From assembly GCA_913030915.1 (NCBI GenBank), contig CAJWEW010000012.1, positions 1-42,166 of the forward strand: a stretch of DNA of 42,166 nucleotides. Reading direction: 5' to 3'. This document shows, piece by piece, positions 27,573 through 36,452 of the stretch. The notes under the pieces are model-generated. The model was given only the letters and a program-made list of their open reading frames with translations. It was not told the DNA's origin and made no database searches. Within the stretch, counting starts at the first letter, position 1, and each line of letters opens with the position of its first letter. Source of the stretch: an uncultured Rhodobiaceae bacterium. GTDB lineage: Bacteria > Pseudomonadota > Alphaproteobacteria > Rhizobiales > TMED25. Made by a program: the position numbers and the translations under genes.

Positions 27573-27666
27573 GATAAAATTATAAATTCAATAGTTTTTT
27601 TAATAGTAGATCTAAACATCTATGCTATAGTTATATATATGATATGTAGGTTTCTGAGGAGGGCTT

Positions 27667-28194
27667 ATGGCTTTTGAAGGCGTTCATAGAGTTGGTCATG
27701 TAGGTATTTGGGTTAGTGATATTGAGAAATCACTAGAATGGTATAGGGATTTAGTAGGACTCAAATTAACTGGTATTTGGGGTGAGCCATACAGAAAACA
27801 CAGGATGTGTTTTGTTAGATGTGAAGACTGGCATCATGATATTGTTTTCTTTGAGATAGACAAAGAAAAAGATAGAAGTAAATTAGATCAATCAGATACT
27901 GGTAAAAGACATGCCCCTGGAGTTCATCATATTGCATTTGAAATACCAGAAAGAGAAGATTGGTTAAATGCACTTGAGCACTGCAAAAAGAATAATATAC
28001 CCTTTGTGTCAGGTCCATACGTACACGGTCACGAAGCTAAGTATGTTGAAGGAGATGATACATTAGGTTTCGTTGGTGGAAGCGGGAGCCATGCATTTTA
28101 TATTACGGATCCAGACGGTAATAGAATCGAGTTTTATACATGGATGATGAAGGTCACAAAAGAATGTATCGCTGCACCAAACCCAGATCTTTAA
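27667..28194 (+). CDS. VOC-fold (glyoxalase/extradiol dioxygenase-like) metalloenzyme
   Basis: A 175-residue protein with two paired beta-alpha-beta-beta-beta units. The three VOC metal ligands are plausible: His11 in RVGHVGIWV, His88 in GVHHIAFE and Glu155 in NRIEFYTW. DPDGNRIEF is a strong family signature. The arrangement resembles type I extradiol dioxygenases and fosfomycin-resistance-like proteins; the substrate cannot be read from sequence. The start has a strong ribosome site (GAGGAGG, about five bases upstream). The end overlaps the DUF2141 gene. Confidence 0.85.
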   Translation: MAFEGVHRVGHVGIWVSDIEKSLEWYRDLVGLKLTGIWGEPYRKHRMCFVRCEDWHHDIVFFEIDKEKDRSKLDQSDTGKRHAPGVHHIAFEIPEREDWLNALEHCKKNNIPFVSGPYVHGHEAKYVEGDDTLGFVGGSGSHAFYITDPDGNRIEFYTWMMKVTKECIAAPNPDL

Positions 28195-28604
28195 TATCAA
28201 TGGCCATTCTGGCTATTTATGTAATGCAGGGCAACCCAGAGAACGCCCACGCTCATGCAACCTTCGAAATAAATAATGTATCAAGTGATGATGGCCATGT
28301 AGTATTGCATCTTTACGAGAGTAAAACTTCATTTAAGAAATTTAACCCAGACCGCAGTTATAAGAAAGTAGCCACAAAAGGTACGACAATTATTCCGGTA
28401 GATGATTATCACGAGGGCGATATTGCTATTTTTGTGTTTCATGATGAAAATAGTGATGAGAAATTTAACACCTCAATTTTTTGGACACCAAAAGAAGGTT
28501 ACGCTTACAGTAATCAATATATCCCAACTGGTATTCCTAAATATGAGGAAGCGCTTTTTCGACTTGAGCATGGAGTAAAGGCTAACTTAGAACTGATTTA
28601 TTAA
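28164..28604 (+). CDS. DUF2141 secreted protein
   Basis: A 146-residue protein of unknown role. It has an N-terminal signal (positively charged MYRCTKPR, hydrophobic core, probable cleavage in AHAHA) and a DUF2141-type beta domain. The family blocks GHVVLHLYESK, IFVFHDENSDEKF and TPKEGYAYSNQY are visible. I prefer the ATG at 28164, preceded by GAAGG, over 28140 (inside the VOC gene) or 28200 (no ribosome site and no charged N-region). It overlaps the VOC gene by 31 bases and stops one base before the first transporter, so all four genes 27667-30441 are probably one operon. Confidence 0.8.
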   Translation: MYRCTKPRSLISMAILAIYVMQGNPENAHAHATFEINNVSSDDGHVVLHLYESKTSFKKFNPDRSYKKVATKGTTIIPVDDYHEGDIAIFVFHDENSDEKFNTSIFWTPKEGYAYSNQYIPTGIPKYEEALFRLEHGVKANLELIY

Positions 28605-28605
28605 C

Positions 28606-29517
28606 ATGCTCGGTCTTGTATGTGCGGTGGTGTCTGCAGTAACATTTGCTGCAAATGATACAGCCTTAAGAAGAGGAATACTGTTTGCCTCTGTCTATAA
28701 ATCGATAATTGTTACAGTTCCGATTGGGCTCCCCGTTTTTTTATTTGCTATTGCATTCACAAATTCATGGTCTATCTTTCGTGATTTAGATATTACGCAA
28801 TTTCTTTTTTTTGGATCCGCAGGTGTAATTCATTTTATATTCGGAAGATATTTTGGTTATAAAACGATCGAGTCTCTTGGTGCAACTCAGGCTGGCCCAA
28901 TCGTGCAATTGGGCTTACTAATTTCAGTTTTTTTCGCTTATCATCTGTTTGATGAAGAAATAACAAATATTCATATTATTGCTATTTTTCTAATCATTTT
29001 ATCACCAATGATAATACTTCTGGGTCGTGAGGGTGATAAGTTCACAAAGTCTGGGATTGAGATGAAGTATAAATCGGGATTTTTCTGGGGCTTGTCTTGT
29101 GCTACTTGTTATGGAATAAGTCCTTTACTTGTGAAATCAGGTTTTTCTAATTATAGTCTTGAAGTGACAATCCTTGCAGGTTTTGTATCTTACATTTCGG
29201 CAATATTTTTTTTAATCTTTATAATGGCTCTCTTCAGAGTGGGAATTAGGGACATTCTCGAAATGGATAAAAGAGCATTAAAATGGTTCACTATTACAGG
29301 ATTCATGGGTTCCTCAGCTCAGCTGTTTAGGTATATTGCTTTGGGGCTAATACCGATCTCGATTGTTGAGCCTATTCATCGAACCTCTGTCATTTTTAGA
29401 GTTTTATTTGGTTATATGATTAATAGGAAGCACGAAATAATAAATACTAGGGTCCTATTTGGTGTTGCACTGTCTGTAGTTGGTATGTACTTATTAATAT
29501 TACAAATAGATTTTTAA
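28606..29517 (+). CDS. EamA/DMT-family transporter, copy 1
   Basis: A 303-residue inner-membrane protein with about ten hydrophobic segments in two similar halves, as in the drug/metabolite transporter superfamily. It begins directly with a membrane segment (GLVCAVVSAVTFAANDTALRR). Conserved family-like blocks include GATQAGPIVQLGLLIS in the first half and ISIVEPIHRTSVIFRVLFG near the end. The substrate is unknown. It is followed after 18 bases by a paralogue with the same start pattern, so the pair arose by tandem duplication. Confidence 0.88.
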   Translation: MLGLVCAVVSAVTFAANDTALRRGILFASVYKSIIVTVPIGLPVFLFAIAFTNSWSIFRDLDITQFLFFGSAGVIHFIFGRYFGYKTIESLGATQAGPIVQLGLLISVFFAYHLFDEEITNIHIIAIFLIILSPMIILLGREGDKFTKSGIEMKYKSGFFWGLSCATCYGISPLLVKSGFSNYSLEVTILAGFVSYISAIFFLIFIMALFRVGIRDILEMDKRALKWFTITGFMGSSAQLFRYIALGLIPISIVEPIHRTSVIFRVLFGYMINRKHEIINTRVLFGVALSVVGMYLLILQIDF

Positions 29518-29535
29518 AGAGGGAATAGAAGACGT

Positions 29536-30441
29536 ATGTTGGGTGGTGTTTTAGCATTAATTTCAGCAATGATGTTTGCGCTAAACACAACAGCGCTTAG
29601 AAGGGGTGTCTTGACTGCTCCGGTCCATCAAGCAATCGCAATAACTGTTCCTCTTGGTCTACCCTTTTTTTTCATTATTCTTTTAATATTTGACTGTTTT
29701 TATGTATTTAAAGATCTATCAATAAGATCAATTTTCTTCTTTTCAGTTGCTGGTATTATTCATCTTGTTATTGGTCGCTATTGTAATTATCGATCTACAC
29801 AATTACTGGGCGCAACTCAATCGGGTCCCATAACTCAGCTTGCTTTGCTTATCTCATTAATCTTTGCCCTTACCTTACTAAACGAAGAATTAAATCTTTA
29901 TCTATTTACTGGGATATGCCTTGTCTTTAGCGGTCCTACTACAATTTTTTTTGCAAGAAAAAGCAACTCAAAAACTAAATCCGGGGTAGTAATGGATTAC
30001 AAGAAAGGATATCTCTGGGGATTATTATGTGCATTAGCATTCGGTTCCAGTCCTTTTTTTATAAAGCTTGGTCTTGAAGACGGCGGTCTTAAAGAAAATA
30101 TAGTTGGCGGTTTCATTGCCTATCTCTCAGCTACACTACTAGTGCTTATAATAATCTTACTGTCTAGGACTAGGTTTGGCGACATTTATGCTCTTAATAA
30201 TAAGGGGGTGAAATGGTTTATCTTGACCGGATTTTTAGGTTTTTTATCCCATCTTTTTAGGTATATGGCGCTTGGAGTAGCACCTATCTCAATTGTTGAA
30301 CCTATTCAAAGAACTACGATTATATTCAGAGTTATTTTTGGATGGATACTGAACAGACAGCACGAAATAATAAATAAAACGGTATTGTTCGGGATATTGT
30401 TGTCTGTAGCTGGGGTATACTTAATTATATATCAAATATAA
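29536..30441 (+). CDS. EamA/DMT-family transporter, copy 2
   Basis: A 301-residue paralogue of the preceding gene, with the same ten-segment layout and matching blocks (TTALRRGVL, GATQSGPITQLALLIS, ISIVEPIQRTTIIFRVIFG). The sequences differ through most other regions, so the duplication is not recent. The pair could act as a heteromer or transport different substrates, as in paired SMR exporters, but EamA proteins usually work as single polypeptides or homodimers. The gene ends four bases from a convergent small gene. Confidence 0.88.
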   Translation: MLGGVLALISAMMFALNTTALRRGVLTAPVHQAIAITVPLGLPFFFIILLIFDCFYVFKDLSIRSIFFFSVAGIIHLVIGRYCNYRSTQLLGATQSGPITQLALLISLIFALTLLNEELNLYLFTGICLVFSGPTTIFFARKSNSKTKSGVVMDYKKGYLWGLLCALAFGSSPFFIKLGLEDGGLKENIVGGFIAYLSATLLVLIIILLSRTRFGDIYALNNKGVKWFILTGFLGFLSHLFRYMALGVAPISIVEPIQRTTIIFRVIFGWILNRQHEIINKTVLFGILLSVAGVYLIIYQI

Positions 30442-30445
30442 AAAG

Positions 30446-30604
30446 TTACTTCCAGAAATCTACATCTTCAGCTTTAAACTCAAGTGCTTGCGATGTGTCT
30501 TCTGCTGGATTTGCTTTATCCTGCTGGTACATAAAATACCCGCCGATTCCCATTATTACCACTAGCAATAACATTAATAAATATTGATTTCTTGTATTCA
30601 TCAT
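30446..30604 (-). CDS. 52-residue single-pass membrane peptide
   Basis: A small gene on the minus strand. The translation begins MMNTRNQYLLMLLLVVIMGI: a short positive N-terminus, one hydrophobic segment (about residues 8-25), then a polar acidic tail ending DVDFWK. The GGAG ribosome site lies a few bases before the ATG at 30604. It follows the molybdenum-hydroxylase gene by 80 bases on the same strand. No family is recognised. The clean start, ribosome site, membrane topology and convergent fit (four bases from the transporter stop) support a real gene. Confidence 0.7.
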   Translation of the reverse strand: MMNTRNQYLLMLLLVVIMGIGGYFMYQQDKANPAEDTSQALEFKAEDVDFWK

Positions 30605-30684
30605 TTACTCCATATTAGATATTCTATATATATCAAACTGAGCCTAAAGATAAAGAAAATAAGTTAAAATTATGCAAATATATC

Positions 30685-33045
30685 TTAATTTATTATCTCC
30701 CACATTTTCTCTGATGTTACAGGCATGTTTAAATTTTTTCCATCAACACCATTTAACTCTAGGGCATTTACAATAGCGTTCATAATGGTTGGTAATGCAC
30801 CGGATATCCCAGCTTCACCGCAACCTTTAATTCCAAGAGGATTTGTTTTACATGGAATTGGATGCGACTTAAAAACAAATTCTTTTGGAATATCCGCTGC
30901 TTTTGGCATTGTATAATCCATGTAGGAACCGGATAATAGTTGGCCATAATCGTCATAGCATAGGTTTTCCATCATAATTTGTCCTTGAGCTTGTATTATT
31001 CCACCTAGCACCTGACCCTCAACTAAAAGCGGATTTATGAGATTACCAAAATCATTCACAGCTGTATGTTTTATCAGTTTAACGACACCAGTTTTTGGGT
31101 TTATTTCAACTTCAGATATGTGACAACCATTAGGGAATGAGCAGGGTGGTGTATCTTCTGCTAGTTCTCCATCAAGACCTTGAGGCAGCGATCCTGGCAG
31201 TTTTTGATCCTTCATGAGTTGCTTAATTTCTCTACTGAGATCAAGAATATTTATCTTGTGATTGGTATTTGGTATTTCAAAATTACCATTATTAAATTCA
31301 ACACTTTCAAAATCCTCTTCGAATAAGTGTGCTGCTAATTTTTTTCCATTAGAAATTACAATGTTAGATGCTTTTAATAGCAGTGTGCCACCACTGATAG
31401 CCGTCCTAGAACCACCTGTCCCAGTACCTGCAATTAATTCTTTACTATCACCTTGAAGTAATTTGAAGCTCTCCATTGGGATACCTAACTTATCTGACAT
31501 TATTTGCGCAAAAGATGTTAAGTGCCCTTGACCATAATCTAGATTACCGCTTACAAGCGTAACTTCACCGTTATCTTCGAATCTTATCCTCCCCATTTCT
31601 TTTCCTGGAGGTGCGGTTACTTCAAGATAATACGTGAGGGCGCGACCTCTATACAGACCATTTTTCTTTGACTCCTCCTGCCTCTGGCTAAAATTTACCC
31701 AATCAGCAGTTTCGAGTGCGTCTTGCAGCACACTATGGAAGTCACCGCTGTCATAATTTAAACCAGCAGCTGATTGATATGGGAATTGATCTTTCTTTAT
31801 AAGATTGATTTTTCTTAGTTCTACAGGATCAATCATCATTTCAATCGCGGCTTTCTCAAGAAGTCTCTCCATAATATATACACCTTCCGGCCTTCCAGCG
31901 CCACGATAAGCGCCAATTGGGGTTGTATTCGTGTAGACTGCTTTTGAATTTACATACATTTTTGGTAGATCGTAAGCACCACAAAAATTATTTTTTATAT
32001 TCATTGATTGCGCCATAGGTCCCATTAAACCCATAAAGGCGCCAGAGTTTGCAACAACTTGGATTTTAGCTGCTACCATTTTTTTATTATTATCGAACGC
32101 TATTGTTGCATCAATCCACGAGTCTCTTCCATGAGTGTCTGAGAGAAATGAGTCGGTTCGAGTATCTTTCCATTTTATTGTTTTTCCAGTCTTCTTTGCT
32201 GCAACCAAGGAGGCAATATATTCAGGGTATGGACTTGACTTCATCCCAAATGAGCCGCCGACACTTGGTGTGTGGCAATGCATTTGATCTCTATCAACAT
32301 TAAAGATATTGGCTAAGATATTCGCAAAACCGAACAGGCCTTGAGAAGGTGAATGTAAATCATAGCTATTCGTCTCACTGTTGAAACTTGCCATGCATGC
32401 GCGTGGTTCCATAGCTGATATAATTAATCTGCTATTTCTCAGTTCAATGGATGTTTTATATTTTGCTTTTTTGATCAAGTCGTCTACTTCACTTTCATCT
32501 CCATATTCCCAATCAAGCGCAATATTATCATTTAATGTTGGATGAATAGAGGAACTGTCAGCTGACATAGCATCGCGTGGATCAACAATCACGTCATACT
32601 CTTCAATTTCAAGAAATATTAATTCAGCTGCATTTTTTGCGTTATTGAGAGTATCCGCGATTACGAATGCAACCGGTTGCCCCACATAATATACTTTATC
32701 CTTTGCAAGGGAGACTAGAGGAGGTACTTTTATGCCATTTCCATCTTTACCTTTGAGTTTATCCGCCGTTAAGCAGGGTATCACACCAATTTTTTCTTGA
32801 TCCATATCCTTGTATGTTAGGATATCAAGAACACCTGGTTGTGATTTGGCTTCGTCCACATTAATATCTATTATTTTTCCGTGTGCATAGGGTGATCTAA
32901 AAACAAATGCTTCCAGTGCTTGACTCTCACTTTTTATGTCATCAGTATACGTTCCTTCACCACGGAGTAATTCAGGGTCTTCAAACCTTGATACTGATTG
33001 CCCAACTGAGAATTTTGTAAAAGTTAAATCATTAAAATCATCCAT
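30685..33045 (-). CDS. Molybdenum hydroxylase large subunit (xanthine dehydrogenase/CoxL form II-like)
   Basis: A 786-residue molybdopterin-binding subunit. It starts with the family signature VGQSVSRFEDPELLRGEGTY and has an a/b-hammerhead region (about 20-130). The cofactor-binding parts follow, including AYRGAGR (the form II signature, instead of the CO-dehydrogenase form I AYxCSFR) and the GxGE active-site glutamate in KGCGEAG near the C-terminus. It would oxidise an aldehyde, purine or N-heterocycle using water as oxygen source. The partner FAD and 2Fe-2S subunits are not in the window, which is unusual. It overlaps the GMC oxidoreductase stop by one base. Confidence 0.88.
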   Translation of the reverse strand: MDDFNDLTFTKFSVGQSVSRFEDPELLRGEGTYTDDIKSESQALEAFVFRSPYAHGKIIDINVDEAKSQPGVLDILTYKDMDQEKIGVIPCLTADKLKGKDGNGIKVPPLVSLAKDKVYYVGQPVAFVIADTLNNAKNAAELIFLEIEEYDVIVDPRDAMSADSSSIHPTLNDNIALDWEYGDESEVDDLIKKAKYKTSIELRNSRLIISAMEPRACMASFNSETNSYDLHSPSQGLFGFANILANIFNVDRDQMHCHTPSVGGSFGMKSSPYPEYIASLVAAKKTGKTIKWKDTRTDSFLSDTHGRDSWIDATIAFDNNKKMVAAKIQVVANSGAFMGLMGPMAQSMNIKNNFCGAYDLPKMYVNSKAVYTNTTPIGAYRGAGRPEGVYIMERLLEKAAIEMMIDPVELRKINLIKKDQFPYQSAAGLNYDSGDFHSVLQDALETADWVNFSQRQEESKKNGLYRGRALTYYLEVTAPPGKEMGRIRFEDNGEVTLVSGNLDYGQGHLTSFAQIMSDKLGIPMESFKLLQGDSKELIAGTGTGGSRTAISGGTLLLKASNIVISNGKKLAAHLFEEDFESVEFNNGNFEIPNTNHKINILDLSREIKQLMKDQKLPGSLPQGLDGELAEDTPPCSFPNGCHISEVEINPKTGVVKLIKHTAVNDFGNLINPLLVEGQVLGGIIQAQGQIMMENLCYDDYGQLLSGSYMDYTMPKAADIPKEFVFKSHPIPCKTNPLGIKGCGEAGISGALPTIMNAIVNALELNGVDGKNLNMPVTSEKMWEIIN

Positions 33046-34655
33046 TATTTATCTCCTTTTTGCCCAAGTATCATGTCAGCTGCTTTTTCTGCTATCATTA
33101 TAGTAGGAGCATTTGTATTCCCGGATACTAAGTTCGGCATAATTGAGGCATCAACGACTCTAAGAGATTCGATTCCATGTACTCGAAGCTCATCGTCAAC
33201 TACCGCCATATCATCACTGCCCATTTTACATGTACCTACTGGATGATAGCTAGTTCTGCAGTATTGCTTTATATAATCTAGTAATTCTTCATCGGTATTT
33301 AAAGTACCACCTGGGTACTTTTCCTCAACAACATATTCTGCTAATTTTTTATTTTTAAAAATACCTCTTATGATCTTAATTGACTCTAGAAGTTTTAATC
33401 TATCTCTCTCAACGCTAAGGTAATTTGGAGCAATTTCAGGGGGCATTGTTGGATCGTTTGATGTAATTTTTACATAGCCTCTACTTTCTGGTCTTAGCAA
33501 TGTACACACAACTGTCACACCTGGATACTTATGAGGGGCACCACCAGGGTCCGTTGATGAGAACATTAACACAAGACTCTGTATATCTGGCGTTTCTAAT
33601 GAGTTATTAGTTTTAAAAAATCCACCGGCATATGCAACACCCATATGCAGAAGTCCTTTTCGATTAAATATATAGTCTAAACCTGCCGCAACTCTAACTG
33701 AGGTTTTGTGAAAGACATCATTTGCAGTAAATGGACGGTTCAATTGATACATAATTGGTGCATTAATATGGTCTTGTAGGTTCTCCCCAACCCCATTTAG
33801 CTCATGGACGACCTGAATATTATATTTGTTTAATAATTCAGGGTTGCCAACTCCAGATAATTGTAAAAGTTGAGGGGAGTTAAAGGCACCTAATGAGAGC
33901 AGAACCTCATTCTTTGCATTTACTGTGAATTGTTTTCCTTTTTTTGAATAGGATATTCCAACTGCTTTTTTTCCATCAAAAATTATTCGTGATGCCAGAG
34001 CATCTGTAATTATAGTCAGATTTGGCCTTCTTTTTGATTTTTCTAGGTAAGCTCTTGCAGTGCTCCACCTTCTTCCCTTAAATTGCGTCCATTGAAATGG
34101 ACCAAATCCTTCCTGAGTTTCGCCATTGAAATCATTATTTCTTGGGAATCCTTCATCAACAGCAGCATCAACGTAAGCATTTGCGAATGGATGTACGTCT
34201 CTGTGATCAGACACATGAAGATCACCACTCACGCCGTGGTATTGGTCTTCTCCTCTTTCTTGTATTTCTGCTTTTTTGAAGTAAGGAAGAATATCATCAT
34301 AAGACCACCCCTTGTTACCGAGTTGGCGCCACACATCATAATCTTGTTTTTGCCCTCTTATATAAATCATACCATTTATAGAACTTGATCCGCCCAGTAC
34401 CTTTCCTCTTGGGGCAACAATACTTCTTTGCACCCAACCATCATCGCTCTTAGTTTGATACATCCAATTGAGCTTTTTATTCTTAAATAATTTAGCGTAC
34501 CCTATCGGCACATGTATCCACGGGTTTCTATCTTTTGGACCAGCTTCTAATAAGCATACTGTATTTTCTGGATTTTCAGATAATCTTGCAGCGAGCGCAC
34601 ATCCGGCACTACCTGCGCCTACAATGATGTATGAAAAACTTTGATTATCTGGCAT
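33045..34655 (-). CDS. GMC-family (choline dehydrogenase-like) FAD oxidoreductase
   Basis: A 536-residue alcohol/choline-type dehydrogenase. Motifs are the FAD dinucleotide-binding VGAGSAGCALAARLSE at about residues 12-27, GKVLGGSSSINGMIYIRG near 85, the second GMC signature GAFNSPQLLQLSG near 257, and the active-site His in YHPVGTCKMG with the downstream Asn of SGNTNAPTIM. No signal peptide is seen. The stop overlaps the ATG of the molybdenum-enzyme gene, suggesting coupling and possibly consecutive oxidation of an alcohol and then an aldehyde. The substrate is unknown; choline is not specifically supported. Confidence 0.9.
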   Translation of the reverse strand: MPDNQSFSYIIVGAGSAGCALAARLSENPENTVCLLEAGPKDRNPWIHVPIGYAKLFKNKKLNWMYQTKSDDGWVQRSIVAPRGKVLGGSSSINGMIYIRGQKQDYDVWRQLGNKGWSYDDILPYFKKAEIQERGEDQYHGVSGDLHVSDHRDVHPFANAYVDAAVDEGFPRNNDFNGETQEGFGPFQWTQFKGRRWSTARAYLEKSKRRPNLTIITDALASRIIFDGKKAVGISYSKKGKQFTVNAKNEVLLSLGAFNSPQLLQLSGVGNPELLNKYNIQVVHELNGVGENLQDHINAPIMYQLNRPFTANDVFHKTSVRVAAGLDYIFNRKGLLHMGVAYAGGFFKTNNSLETPDIQSLVLMFSSTDPGGAPHKYPGVTVVCTLLRPESRGYVKITSNDPTMPPEIAPNYLSVERDRLKLLESIKIIRGIFKNKKLAEYVVEEKYPGGTLNTDEELLDYIKQYCRTSYHPVGTCKMGSDDMAVVDDELRVHGIESLRVVDASIMPNLVSGNTNAPTIMIAEKAADMILGQKGDK

Positions 34656-34761
34656 AAATATTTACTTAAATTAATCTATTCAATTAAAAAAATATATTAT
34701 ATTTTTTAAAAAAATGTAATAGTAATTATTTAAATTAGTAATATTTTTATAGGTTCTAAAA
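34656..34761. promoter_or_regulatory. Divergent promoter region of the catabolic island
   Basis: This 106-base region separates the divergent GMC and nitroreductase genes. A perfect A/T-only inverted repeat with 10-base arms (AAAAAATATA and TATATTTTTT around one T) spans 34687-34707. It could be an operator between the two operons, or chance in such AT-rich DNA. No -35/-10 pair is confident. Confidence 0.4.
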
Positions 34762-35355
34762 ATGCCAATCAATAAACCCGCAGACGCAAAACATAAATTA
34801 AATACACTAATCAATAATAGATGGAGCCCCCGTGCTTTCGACGATAGGAGTGTTGATAACGAAATTTTAAATTCATTATTCGAAGCGGCCAGATGGGCAG
34901 CATCATGCAATAATTCCCAACCATGGAGATTTATAATTGCCAAAAAAGAGAACTCAGAAGAGTATGCAAAAGCACTATCATGCTTTAATGAGAATAATCA
35001 AAAATGGGCATCCACTGCTCCTGTTATTGGTTTCATAGGAGCCTATCAATTAATGTTGGGTGATAAAAAAAGTCGAACATATTTTTATGATACGGGTATG
35101 GCTATGTCACAATTTACACTTCAAGCGCTTGAGTATGATTTATATATACATCAGGCTGGTGGGGTCTTGTTGGATGAAATCAAGATAAAATATGATGTGC
35201 CAGATGATGTGGACATCATCTGTGGTTTTGCGCTTGGGTATCAGGGTGAGGCTGATATTTTGCCAGAACCATACAATGAACGAGAACTGCAAGAACGAGT
35301 TCGGAACCCAATTGAAGATTTTGTTTTCACAAATTCTTTTAACAAAGATAAATAG
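34762..35355 (+). CDS. Nitroreductase-family flavoprotein
   Basis: A 197-residue FMN-dependent nitroreductase-fold protein. It has the FMN-phosphate motif NNRWSPRAFDD at about residues 17-27, and the AARWAASCNNSQPWRF block near 45. Family members reduce nitro compounds, quinones, enones or flavins with NAD(P)H. In this context, the enzyme begins a seven-gene plus-strand run (gaps of 18, 5, -1, -1, 10 and 17 bases). Its role in the pathway is not known. Confidence 0.87.
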   Translation: MPINKPADAKHKLNTLINNRWSPRAFDDRSVDNEILNSLFEAARWAASCNNSQPWRFIIAKKENSEEYAKALSCFNENNQKWASTAPVIGFIGAYQLMLGDKKSRTYFYDTGMAMSQFTLQALEYDLYIHQAGGVLLDEIKIKYDVPDDVDIICGFALGYQGEADILPEPYNERELQERVRNPIEDFVFTNSFNKDK

Positions 35356-35373
35356 AAAGAAATAGGTAGCAAG

Positions 35374-36447
35374 ATGAAATCAAACAAACAAGAGACAGGG
35401 GTAGCGGTAATTGGTGCTGGTGGCATCGGTAACCTGAGAGCACATTCCTGTAAACAAATAACCCAAGTAGACTATATTGCGGTTTGTGATATCAAAGATG
35501 AAAAATTGGAAAATGTTGCCGAGTCTGTTAAAGCGGATATTGCAACAAACAACTACTCCGATGCAATAGAGGATAGCCGGGTTGGTGCTGTTATCATTTC
35601 TACTGACGAAGAGAATCACTATGATGCAACTATGAAAGCGGTAGAGCTTGGAAAGTCTGTACTCATAGAAAAACCTTTTGTTTTGGATCTTGGTGAAGCT
35701 GATAATATTCTAGCAAAAGCAAAAGAAACAGGCGCTGAAGTCTTTGTCGGATACACTCAAAGATTCCGAAGAAAATTTCTTCTTGCTAAGGAGGCGGTAA
35801 GAAGGGGTCAGTTGGGGGATATTGTATTCTCAATGGGAAAAATTTATGTAACACGAGCTGTAGGTGAAGCCGTTGCTGGACGGTCACCAAATACGACACC
35901 ATCGATTAATACTGGTACCTATTTAGTTGATTTGATGTTGTGGTATAACGAGGGTAAAAAACCTGTAGAAGTATATGCTAAATCAGCAAGCAATGTGTTT
36001 AAGAGTTATAATAGAGACGATTTTCAATGGATGCTTGTCACCTATGATGATGGGTCTGTATCTTCGCTTGGCACAAGCTGGCTGCAGCCAAGACATTGGC
36101 CTGCTTACACGGCTACAATGGAAATAGATCTCCAAGGGACAAATGGTTCACTAAATATCGATGACGCTCACAGGGATGTTGTATTAGTACCCGGAGATCC
36201 TATTCCTTGCCCTTACACTCCTCAGTACAATGTTGATGTGGCATTTCTTGGATCTGCGATGCCAGGTGATTTTGTGATGGGTGAGTTCTTTGGCCCAATG
36301 AAGGAGGAGACGGATGCCTTTATTAGACACACCTTGGGTATGGGCGGTGTCGGCCTCACAACAGGTGAGGAGGCAAGAGTTGTTTTATCCTTGACAATGG
36401 CGGCTGATAGATCGGCTAAAGAAGGGGTTCCAATAAAACTCGAGTAA
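35374..36447 (+). CDS. Gfo/Idh/MocA-family NAD(P)-dependent oxidoreductase
   Basis: A 357-residue dehydrogenase of the glucose-fructose oxidoreductase/inositol dehydrogenase family. The N-terminal Rossmann fold starts VAVIGAGGIGNLRA. The family EKP motif (LIEKPFVLDLGEA) carries the conserved catalytic lysine near residue 104. The C-terminal alpha/beta domain includes GTYLVDLMLWY. Known substrates are sugars, inositols and related polyols. The ribosome site is AGGTAG, and there is an 18-base gap from the previous gene. The substrate cannot be deduced. Confidence 0.88.
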   Translation: MKSNKQETGVAVIGAGGIGNLRAHSCKQITQVDYIAVCDIKDEKLENVAESVKADIATNNYSDAIEDSRVGAVIISTDEENHYDATMKAVELGKSVLIEKPFVLDLGEADNILAKAKETGAEVFVGYTQRFRRKFLLAKEAVRRGQLGDIVFSMGKIYVTRAVGEAVAGRSPNTTPSINTGTYLVDLMLWYNEGKKPVEVYAKSASNVFKSYNRDDFQWMLVTYDDGSVSSLGTSWLQPRHWPAYTATMEIDLQGTNGSLNIDDAHRDVVLVPGDPIPCPYTPQYNVDVAFLGSAMPGDFVMGEFFGPMKEETDAFIRHTLGMGGVGLTTGEEARVVLSLTMAADRSAKEGVPIKLE

Positions 36448-36452
36448 TATAC

